Assembly (NCBI RefSeq): GCF_045679555.1
Contig: NC_092122.1
Location: 12,699,043-12,763,042 of the forward strand
Reading direction: 5' to 3'
Source: Salvelinus alpinus
Lineage: Eukaryota > Chordata > Actinopteri > Salmoniformes > Salmonidae
Length of the DNA stretch: 64,000 nucleotides
Part shown: positions 48,101-60,100 of the stretch, piece by piece
Numbering within the stretch: position 1 is the stretch's first letter
How the letters are laid out: every line of letters begins with the position of its first letter
Position numbers and translations under genes: made by a program
Notes under the pieces: generated by a model
Databases searched by the model: none
What the model was told of the DNA's origin: nothing
What the model saw: only the letters and a program-made list of their open reading frames with translations

Positions 48101-51100
48101 TACATCATGTCTGCTAAAGAGATTTGCTGGACGTCTTCGCCCTTCCCCCGCTCCTTCTCTCTCAAGTCTCTAAATACTTTCAAACAGCTAGTTTCCTCCT
48201 CTGCATGCCTGGTTACAAATGATTGGGGTTGAGGAGGGGTGGAGGGGGTAGAGGAGCAGGTTGTGGAGAGAGGCTGGGGGGTAAAGCCCTCTAAGCCACC
48301 CCAACTCCCCGTCCACCTACCTACATACCTGCCCTCTGCTGACCTTTCACGCACAGTTAACATTTGGTTCCATTTAAGAGAGGGACCAGGGCAATGTTAT
48401 GGAGCCGGTGTGGAGATGGGGGGGTGGAGCGGTGGACTCAGTCTCACTCTGCTGACTTGTTGAGGTTATGTCTGTGGAGAAACCACAGGCAGTACGTTCA
48501 TCTATTCCACATACTGATAACAAACAAGGCGGAATATTTCCACTCACGCCGCGATGAGTGTGGAGAGGGACAGGGAGCGAAATGCAACAAGCAGGCAGCA
48601 TCTGAGAAGTTAGCTAGCTGCTAATGTACTCTCATAGTGAGATAGGTCTTCTCTTATAGAACACAAAGCAATGATAAAGTGTAGGCTGATGGGGCCTCCC
48701 GAGTGGCGCAGCAGTCTAAGGCACTGCATCGCAGCGCCAGAGACATCACTACAGACCTGGGTTCGATCCCAGGCTGTGTTGCAGCTGGCCGCGACCGGGA
48801 GGCCCATGAGGCAGTGCACAATTGGCCCAGCGTCCTTGTCCCATTGTGCTCGCCCAGCGTCCTTGTCCCATTGTGCTCGCCCAGCGTCCTTGTCCCATTG
48901 TGCTCTAGCGACTCCTTGTGGCAGGCATGGCACATGCATGCTGAGTTCAGTTGCCAGCTGTACGGTGTTTCCTCTGACACATTGGTGCAGCTGAGTCCGT
49001 ACGGGAGTTGCAGCAATGGGACAAGTGTAACTACCAATTGGATATCATGAAAAAAGGGTAAAATATATATTTTTTTTTACGTGTAGGCTGATGACTGTTA
49101 TAACCATGTCACTGAGGAGTTTAAATCGAGTTCATCCCTAAACTCTCATGAGCCTTGAGGCTTCTCAAACAACATCAGGGAAAACTCTAACCAGGATTAG
49201 TGATATTAACCATGGCTAATGCACTCACTGCCAGTGGGACGTTGAAAATAATAATTTAATGCTTCGTTTGGCACCATTATACAATAGAGCTGTCATCTCT
49301 GACAATTCACTGAAATTGAGTTTAGTCATCCTTATTCAAACTTACAGCATCTGTAGGTGGGAGAGTCCTCGGAAGGCTCCGTCTGCGATGAAGCTCACAC
49401 GGTTGTTCCCGATGTGGAGTTCGTCAAGCAGGCTGAGGCCCACAAAGCTGGACTCCTCCAGTCTTGTCAAGTGGTTGGACGAGATGTCCCTGTCGGATGG
49501 AGAGAGAAGGAACATCAGCATCACACAGTTCATACCCCCAGGGAAAATGGAAAGGTGGGGGTAGAAAGAAACAGTTGAGGTAGAGGATAAACTAGCCTCA
49601 GATCACTACGAACGTGCACCAAATATAGCCAGATTAGTCTATGAATTACCAATAAGGTAAAAAACCTTTCGGTATAGACTATTTTAAGTTAAGTTTTGAA
49701 AGTTAGATTGTACCTTGCACAGCTGGTCTACTTTGTTTAACCGTATGCAGACAGTATAAAAGTATTAACTTTGTACTAGAAATCCTCAAATGCAAACATC
49801 AGATGAAAAAACGAACAAACCAGGAAGAAGGCTATTTACCAAAGAGCGGTTGAAAAAAGATCAGTCAACTGCCAATTTGTTTAACGCTCAGCCTCACTTG
49901 ATAAGAGAAAAGGAAAAAACAACAACTCTCCTTTCAGAAACAACCTAGTCGCTAGTAAAAAAAAAACATGGCGGACTTAGTAATTGGCCAGTGCCATAAA
50001 CAAAGTTAACAACAAAGGAAACAATATGTTGCTACCGCCACTTGTCGCAGCAGACACTCTGGTTGTGAAATCCCTCCCTCCTTATCCCCCCCTTCTCCCC
50101 TATAGACGTGGCGAGGCATTAAAGGAAGGGGGCTATAGTGGCGGGGGTGAAGTGGGGGAGTAATATTTTGTCAGGAGCCCTGCATTGGTGTTGGCACTGG
50201 GCACTAGGGGTGGAGGAAGAGAGGGTGTGTGTGTGGGTTGGGGGGGGGGGTGGAGAGTTGGAGACTGCGAGGAAGGTGGGGGAGAGCAAAGGAGAGAGCG
50301 AAAGAGAGAGGTGTTTGGAGTTCACAGTGTGAGTAGGAGAGAAAGCGAGAGGGAAAAAGAGAGGGAGGGAGAAGAAGAAGAAGAAAAGGGTCACTCACAG
50401 CTCGCTGAGTTTCTGGCAGAACTCCCAGGCGTCGGGCTGGATCCGGCTGATGGCGTTGTGGCCCAGGTGGAGCTGCTGCAGAGTCAGCAGGCCGTACAGC
50501 CAGCCCTTACTCACCTCCGTCAGGTTGTTGTAGTCCAGCTGCCTGCAGGGACACACAGAGACATACTAACAGAGGTCAGTCATCAACATATAGACATATA
50601 GGCACACACAGACAGACAGAGATGAAGACGTATGTTAGCCTGGACTGATACCACACTGTATAGGCTATAGTCAACTATCGTTGTCTAGACATATGGCTGC
50701 AAATATGTATCCAAAGACGGTATGCAGACACTTGCAACCAGACATATGCTGTTAAATCCACCAATGTACACTAGTAAAGGAAGACACATTTTCTTGTCAC
50801 AGAGGACAGTTACTTACAGGACCTCCATGTTACTGAGGCCCCAGAAGGCTCCGTCCATCAGGCGGCTGATACCGTTCCTCTGGATCTTCAGCGAGCGCAG
50901 CGCATGTAGGCCGTGGAACGTCAGGCCCTCCACCCTGCGCACTCGGTTCCTGTTCAGCTCCCTGCAAGGTTGGACCACAACCAGACCGTAAGAGAACCGC
51001 AGCATCATATATGCAGGGAAGGAATAAGAGTTCACTCAACTCAAGAAGTGAGGCTGAAAAGGAATCTAATTCATCCAAGAGAAGCCAAGAAGATGTCAAT

Positions 51101-54100
51101 GACTGTTGGAAGAGTGGTCAAAGAGTGGTTGGATATGTCAACACACTGTCAATAAGTGCAGTCACAATGCGTTTTCAGGAAGTTCACAGAGCAGTCAGAG
51201 AAACATCAAAGAGTAGTGAAAAGTCGTGGACCGTTACACATGCGTTCAAAGAGCGGTCATAGTATAGTTTGTGGTCAACCCCAACAGTGCTCAAAGTGCA
51301 ATTGTCACTTACAGGTGCTGGAGGTTGGGGAGCTGGAAGATCTTGGCAGGGATGGTTGAGAGGCGGTTGCGGTTGAGCCTGAGGACCTGCAGGGTGCTGG
51401 ACAGGTTGACAAAACAGCCCATCTCCAGGGTGGAAACGCGGTTGTTGTTCATGATACTAGAGGAGAAGAAAATACATAATGAGATATTGATTATATAACT
51501 AATTCCAAAGAGGAAAAATGTTGTACTTCCACCAAAATTTTACTATTTGATCCAAACACTTATATAGTATTCTTGGACTGAGTTTAACCATGAATTTTAG
51601 TTAAAAAGTCCAAACGGACAGACTCACAGGTTCTTGAGAGGCAGCGCAGGGAAGGAGTCAGCCTTGATATCCACTATGCTGTTATTGCTGAGGTCCAGGG
51701 TCTCCAGGCGTTGCAGGGGCCTCAGCTGCTCCAGTGAGATCTGCGTGATTCTGTTGTTTGCTCTGAAAACACAGATAGAACGGCTCCAATGAACGACAGA
51801 AAATACTGTGTATTTTAACAACGCGGGTCACCAGTCTAACGTTTCCAGACATACAAACACTCAGAGCAGTCAATTAGCGGGCGGTATTAAATAAATGACC
51901 AACCTCGCCTGAGCGTTCCCTTCGACCCTCACTACCCGTTTTCCCATTATTATTATGTTATTAGACATTTTTCCTAGAACATTGAGTCTCTCCCTGAACC
52001 ATGAAAAAGACCACCGTTCCCTGGTTGTCTAGGAAAGGGGGGAGGACGGGGCAATACTAAGGCTAACCAATGTCACTACTCATCTCAACAGGTCAAAACA
52101 GCCGTTTGGTTTAGTGCTGTGTTATTTTGTTTATAAGGTAATTACTAACAAGGTATTTAAAAAAATAACCTGCCAATTACTTGGCTGATGAATACCATTC
52201 CCTCAGTTAAAGCATGCCTCAGCAGAGGCTGGCAATTTCCTGAGCTGCACGCCTCCTAAATTGCAGTGCAGGGACTGCTTAGTTATAAACAGTGTCTGTA
52301 CAGAGCCGTCTTTGTGTATGGGCCTCGACGGGTAGAGAAACAGAGAGCGAGGGAAAGGGAGAGTGAGGGAAAAGAGTTGGAATTCCCTCTAATACACCAG
52401 ACTGCAGGCCCCGTTTCAGTATTAATTGCAAGGCTAACATAACAACAACCCCCCCGCCCCCCAAAATGTATAACTTGTATTAACGCATCAGTTCTTAATT
52501 TTATCTTCTTTATGATACGTATTTTTTGTGCATTTTCCTGATACTGACCAAAGTGAATGTTAGCGTTTTCCCTATACTGTGCATGCATGCAATGCACACG
52601 TCAACATACAGCCCTCTGGAGAAATGGATGAACATTGACATGGCTGAGAAGTACTGGTTTATGTGAACACTAGCACCCTTCAAGAAGCTGCCAATAAGAA
52701 AACAACAATGAAACGAACACACTGAACCAGACACAAAGTCTCAAACTGACTCAGCTCCTCTGTACGCCTGGCCAAAGCGAGACTAAAACAGCACTGAAGA
52801 TACAATCAAGCGAGAAATTGAGCACAGTGGCAACGTAGCTTCTCAGTCCATCATAAAGCCTCAGAAAGTGGGATCTTTGACTTGGACAGAGCAGTCATTT
52901 TCCACACATTTCCCTAAATCTGCCATCCATACCTCTCTTATGACTAGGCTCCCCACGTTGAGACAGTGACACCCCTTGGCAGCCTTACCACCAAAACATA
53001 CAGAGGAAAACAGACGAGTGTGTCTGTCAGTCATTCCAACCTGGAACAAAGGCAATACCAGGAGGATATATGGATAGAGGCCCAGAAAGGAGAGGCTGAT
53101 GGGGTGTCTGGGGCACGTAGGAGTAGAACCTGCCACAGCACGTCCCTCTGCCTAGCCTTAGGCAAGGCCAAGACTCAACGCTTGGTTCTATGCCAACCGA
53201 CTGTAAGAGTGTGGGGCTGAGGGTGGGGGTAGAGTGTGGGGCTGAGGGTGGGGGTAGAGTGTGGGGCTGAGGGTAGGTTCTGGGAGGCTGAAACTAAATC
53301 CCCCTTTTTTCTTCTTAAACACTCAGTCACTGCCTAAAAATGGTTTTATTTCATTTTTTTTTTTTTATAATAACACAATTTAGGCAACTGCCACAGGCTG
53401 AGCTAGGTGCAGTGCAGCACACCACCTGCAGTAGAAAGGGTACAAGACAGCCTTTTGTGTGCAGATTTGCAAAGGACTTTCCACGCACCACGGCCTCTGT
53501 GGTACCAAACAAAGGGGGCACACACCACCTGGGCCTGGGTTTTCATGTTCCCCTGACTGGTCGCTGAGAGAAGAGGAGAAGAGAGGCTGGCGAGAAAAAT
53601 AGAAAAAACCTGTATTTCCAGTTTTGTGGAGCCCCGGATATTTTGAGGGGAGGGGGCAGTTGGAAAGCAACTGTCAACGCTGGCTGCTCAGTCCATGTTC
53701 CTCTACAAAAGACGGACTGACCCTGGGGCCTGTCAACTGGAGGGAGGTGTGATGTGGTGGTGATGATGATGATGATGATGAGTCCCTGGTCTTTGTACCC
53801 CAACACCCTCTCCCTTCCCCCCACAGTAAACATCTGGCCAGCTGTGGAGACCAGACAACTCATATATGAACAAACCTTGTTTGTTTGAGTGCAAATGGGC
53901 CAGATACATCAAGGATTCCGTTCAGCTGCTTGTGATGCTAACCCTCAGCTAAGTTGTGGAGAATGAGCAGCCCCTCCATCGGAGAAGCCCCAAATACAAC
54001 ATGGTGTCCCAAGCTGATGTTGTTAATGCTTACTCTCTGACACACTTCCCACTTGAACCAAAACAGTGCTGCTACAAATGAGCCTCTCCATGAAAACTTG

Positions 54101-57100
54101 ACATGACCCATGCGGAGCATAAGAATCCATACAAGAGTCATGTCATGGGAAGTACAAAGACCACACAAGTCAATGCCTTTTATAACCCTCATGAGGACCC
54201 CTATTTTGAAGGAAGCGGTCAAGACCATCTGGCAAAACATGGACTACACACAGCAGAGGCCAGCCCTCTCCAGATAGACAGAGAGATAGGCTAGGTGAGG
54301 ACCTACAGGAGCTGTTATGGCTTCACTTGCTTGAATCTCAGAGACCACTGAGCAATTAATTGAACCCGGTTGTATTAACCTGTAAGTACAACATACTACA
54401 GAATCTCAACACCCAACCTACTCTAACTTTAAACATTGTGGCAGATGAGGTCTGTGATATCAACTGAGACTGTGCAGTTGAAGCCTACAGGGATAGACGT
54501 GAAGGAGAATTGTCTACGGTCCACTCAACAAAACAGTTTCTCTCCGTCTCTCTCTACTCCCCAACATCTGCCCAGAGATCTAATGGGAGCTTTTGAAAGG
54601 ACAACCTAAATGCTGTGTACAAGAGAGTTCCAAGTGCTTATCTGTTGATCTCCACCCGTCGGGCCAACTCCACGGACAAACAAGCGGGAGCATTGTCCAT
54701 TCGGACAGCACACACTTCAAATTTGTTTAACCAATTTTCTCGCAAATAAGGTTACTATGCACCGTTGTGTTAATAGTTTCAAGATCTGCCTGTCATTCTC
54801 GTTTGGGTCTCTTCAGGTTTTAGCTTCTCATTTTAACACACATTGAAACGTATGACCAGGGAAATTTAAAGCATCTATAAAACTGTGCTTTGTTTATTCA
54901 TTAAATGAATCAGGTAGCACATGCATGTGTCCCAATTTGAGGAAACTCCAAGCCTTTGGGTATAGTAGGCAACTTAATAACTATTTGAATAGAAGGCGGT
55001 GTACCCTACATTAATGCTGAGCTGATCCTAGATCAGCTGAAATGTGCTGCCCATTAAAGTGTACTCTAAGGAATTTGATTGATATCAGTCAAAAAAAGCT
55101 AACATTAAAAAAACAAGACCACACAAGCAGCACATCTAAATTTGAATTACACTTGGGTCTAATTTGTCAGTTTTCGAGCAAATCTACTCCATATTTTTGG
55201 ACTGTATTGCCTTCACACGCTGAATGTGTTTATCTGAAGAAATATGACCTACATAAACAAGACCACAGTGTCAGACTATTATAGACAGCTAACGCTGCAA
55301 CAGAAATATTCCTTTTTGAATTAAAGAATTTAAAAAATCCACATAAATTATAGCTAAACAGCAGAATACGCTGTCAGTCAGATACACACATACACAAACA
55401 AGTTACCCCAAAGGCAGCAACACTCCACTTTTTAATAACGCAATAAGATGGAATCAACAACGGATGCCTGATAATCCTGAAACCCCCTTTTTTTCTCCAT
55501 TTAGTACAGTCTGATTTTTCCCTTCCATTCGCACATACTGGAGATTTTCTTCCCCTTCCTCCATTTCTCTGGCCTGGGAGGGGAGTAATGAAAAAAAAGC
55601 CCCGGGGTATCGAATGCCACTTATTCAAACAGCCAGGCAGACATAGCGGCAGCTCTCGTCAACTTCCTTGACCCCACAGCCCAGAATAAAAACAAACGGC
55701 AATAACCCTGCAGCTGGTAGTAATTGAGTTGTGATCATCTTAATTAATTGAACAATTTCCCAGGAATTTATGGTAGGGGATGGGGGCTTTAACCAGATTG
55801 CTGTGAAACCACCTCTCGTTGAGTTTGGTGGGCTCTACAAATGATCTGGTGATTCCAGGGCTGATTAGGTATTTGGAGAAGACGGTTTGATGGAATCTCT
55901 GTGTATGGAAAAGGTAACTGAGTTGGAACTGGAAAGAGCTTCATATTCTGCTTATCTACCAATTCATTCTTTCTTATAAAGGGTTAGGTCTGTGGCTAAC
56001 TAAGCTGACAGATATACTTGGATGTCTTGCTTACAAAGCTCTTGGCAACAAACATTGTAACTTTGTAACTCAATACTGTAATAACCTAATATCTACTAAA
56101 CCAGTGTTTCCCAACCCTGGTCCTCAAGTACACCCAACAGTACACATTTTTATTGTAACCCGGGACAAACACACCTGATTCAACTGGTCAACTAATCATC
56201 AAGCCCTCAATTAGCAAGAAGCAGGTGTGTTTGTACAGGGCTACAACAAAAATGTGTACTGTTACGGGGTACTCGAGGATCGGGGTTTGGAAACACTGTA
56301 CGAAACCAACAATATAACTCTTTCTCTCATCGTTCAACCATGTTTCCCTTCAGACAGACATTGTGTATTATGTATCAGTTATAGCACTGTAGTTGATGCG
56401 GTCCTACTGCAACCTGACAATGTACAGGAACAATGTCGTGATGATGTGTTAACTGTGCTATTAGCCATTTGGGTCAGATGCTGGTGTAGTGTTTAATATA
56501 GTGTCTGGTGTGTGCCTGAGCCGGCCCAGCTAACGCAGCAGCCCTGCTTCTCATTACAGGCGCCAGTCTGAAAAATAAGTCATCTGATGGCTTCTCAAAA
56601 CTCAGTTCTTTTTCCAATAGGAAATACCACACACATATTCTCCATCAATGATGCCAATACCAGCAACAAAAAGAAAGAGAGCACGGGGGGAGAGGGATTG
56701 TGTATTTAAATCCCCCCCTCAGAGATTTGAGTTGCCGAGTAGACACTAAGCAGTGCAACTGGGAATACTATGCACGCACTCACAGACACAAATGAACACA
56801 CGTTGTGGTAAGAAAGTATGAATTGATCATTCCCAAATGCACATTGAGGATGACAACTAGGCTGGCTGACATACTTTGGAACATTCAATGGTGAAATCTA
56901 TTGGAATTGTTCTCCTATTCATACATTATATGTTTTAATAAGAAGCATCAACCAAATATGCATATTGAGTGGAGAATTGAGAGTAGAGGGGAATACTATA
57001 GAACAACTCCTAAAACCTCTGAATGTTGTCAAAACGATAATGTTCACATTATCATAAATGAATCAGCCCTATTGGAAATCAAACATACCCTGGTGCACTG

Positions 57101-60100
57101 TATTTTGCTTTAGTTCCAGGTAATACCGCCAGCCGCATCTGTGGCCTATAGGCTATACACCTAAAAGTCTGAAGACAAATTGACTAATAGCAGACGTCTG
57201 AAACCCCTTAGGCTTCTTTCTCTGGTGTTACTGCTTGTCAAGTTCAGGCTTGATGAGGAATATGCCTCTTCTAGTTTTTGAGATGGATGCATTCTTGTTG
57301 GGGGAAAAAACGTCCTATCCATTGATTTTGTGAGACATTGTGCCGGGGGAAAAGTTGGAAATCAATGCCTTTGAAACCTCTGACATTGACGGGTCTATTT
57401 GTCTTTGAAAACACATGAAAGCCCCACATTGCTCCATCATGTTCTGGGGCCATCCTACTAGGAGTGTATACAAACACTCAACCTCCAGATGGATGAAATA
57501 CCACACTACTCGTACAATCAATCAATCAATCAAAATAATTTATAAAGCCCTTCTTACATCAGCTGATGTCACAAAGTGCTGTACAGAAACCCAGCCTAAA
57601 ACCCCAAACAGCAAGCAATGCAGGTGTAGAAGCACCTAAGTAGATACAGACTATCTATAACGGAAATGAGATGGACGGACAGAGAACTCCAATCTTACAG
57701 ATCCTGGATCAACACTTATGGAAACGCTGGAACCACCTCTGGCGATTCCATTTTTAACAATGACATTTATTTTCAGACATGTGACTGACTTGTCTCAAAC
57801 TGGCTGCCATGCCTGGGACAACCCCGTCTGGGAACCAACTCAGCCAAAAGGGGTTCCACCAAGGAGGGAGGAGCAGGGCTTAGCAGCTCTACACTGTTAA
57901 CTAGCACTGACAACTCTGATGGGTGGGTTGGTGGGGGGGAGGGTTGTTTCAAAAGTAATTCATACTTACAGAATGAGGGTGGTGATGTTTGCCGCATGAG
58001 GGCCCAAATCAGGTACCGTCTCGAATTCATTGTTGTTAAGCTTTCTGTAAACATACAGGAATAAAGGTTGGTTGTCACATGTGGTGTGAAGGGGCGGTGG
58101 AGGGAGAGTGTTTGTGACTGACGTTGTTTACTCTAGGAAGTACAGAACACAGAGTATACTTACATCTCACTTAGGTGCCGCAGTTTCCTAAACACAGTGC
58201 TGTCGAGCGACTGCAATTTATTATGGCTCAGGTCCCTGTGAAGAAAGACGTTTGTTAGAGGAAAGTTACACAACATGGAGGGCCGTACACTTCACAACCA
58301 ATCATATACTGGCCTTTCTGTTTTTAAACAGGAGACATAACTTGTCTGAGTGAGCCTAGCCTATACAGCTTCAACTGAAGTAATGTGGGAAAGCAACTGA
58401 GTCATTTTCAAAACAAACCACTGTATGCAAAAAAAAACATTGCAAAAACATTGAGAGAAAATCCAGCCAGACAAGCTCACGCATCCAATCCGCTCTTGAT
58501 TCACCGAGCCAAAACAGACAACCAGATAAGTTATGGAAGGGAGAGATTCCATTTTTTTCCCTTTTTGAGGGGGGGGGTGGAAAACAGGCCTAGAGAAGCC
58601 TGCCTTGCCCAGAGTGTTATAAAGCTGTGGAGTTATTGACGCTGCTGCGCACGATCAACATTGTGGTGCCAGACCCTTTTTTTGGCTTGCCCCCATCTGG
58701 AATCCATCAACTGGAGCTGAGAGGAGGGAGGGAAAAAACTAACAACTGGTAATCTATTCACAATGCCGGGGAAGTGAGTTTCCAAGCCGAAACACTCCTG
58801 TTGCATTTTTCTAGATCTGGCCCTGGTTTTATTCTTCAGCTAATAGTTTTTTCAACTCTTCAACAAGAGTTTTACTTCTCTCTCTGAAACTTTTTTCCCT
58901 TCCCAACATGCAGCTGTATGTTTTTGTTCCACTAATCAGGCCATATGGGAGAGGTGGAGAGGTGTAGTATCAAAAATGTCCAGATAAGCCCTGAGGGTTT
59001 CTGACACTTACACTTCCTTCAGAAATCCAGGTCCAGAAGTGGACCCGATTAAATCAGTACAGCTATATATGCTTTGGCCTGTATATATTAGACTGTGCGC
59101 CACACATTTATCCGTGTCTGAAGAGTGAATGAAACCAAGCTATCCATCCTCTTAGTAATGAGATAAGATAGACCTGCTGGTTCTTTGATGTGGTTCTTAA
59201 AGCACTTGGACTAATATAGATCACAAGGGAAAATAGGTAATTGACTTCCAAGCTGACAAAAGGCATTCCCTTCCCCACCAGCTAAAACTCTAACGTTATA
59301 ATCCAGAGAGCTTTCTCTCCTTATCTTTGAAGTGCCATAACATAATGGCTTGATCTCACACTTTAACTGGGATTTTTTCAGTAGACACTGAAGCCCGTCT
59401 CGCTCATGTAAATCTGTGAAAACGTAAAGTTATTTTATAGGTGAGAACTGGCTGTGGATGGGATGGTCTGGTAATACAGCAATGTTGAGTGAGTCTCCTG
59501 AGAGAGCTTACCTCCTCAAATGCATACTACGCTACATTCCAGGCTATAAATCCGAAAAAACTCGGAAAAACGAAAACTTGTCTAAATTTGAATCGTAAAA
59601 TCTTTACCCCTCACTCACTCACTGAGAAATGTGAAGCTCAAACTAAATGCCTCTCCCTCCTTCCCTCCCACATTCACTCCCTCCCACACTCACTCCCTCC
59701 ATCACTCCCACATTCACTCCCTCCCTCCCTCCATCCATCCCTCCTTCCCTCGCTTTCTCTCTCTTTCAGAGAGTTTGTACGAACTAATCCAAGAGTGACT
59801 CCTTAATCAGTACCATCGGTGGCTCTGGAGATGCTAATTCAGCAGAAATAACCGGGTGTGGGAAAACAAAGGGCCGGGCCGTTTAAGATGTGCTGGAGAG
59901 ACACTCATAAATTAGCATGCCGGAGTGCAAAGAATTTTCCCCCTGTGCGGAACTTTTTTTCTCCCTTTTTGGCCGGCTTGCCTTGGTTATGAGGCTGTGC
60001 CTGTGTTTTCTGGCAATGTGAAATTTCCAGAGCAGGCAGCACACATTTTGTAAATGCCAAACAAACATTGTAACGGGGGACTAACTAGCCTAGCTGTGTT

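Larger units (their letters stand above)
51763..57969 (-). other. LRIG3: LRIG3 intron 3
   Basis: A 6.2-kb intron. It holds a 25-bp tandem repeat at 53,208-53,275, a GAT run near 53,761, a hAT-type MITE at 56,102-56,298 and an interspersed repeat with an ATCA run at 57,520-57,660. The rest has no recognised feature. Confidence 0.7.
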
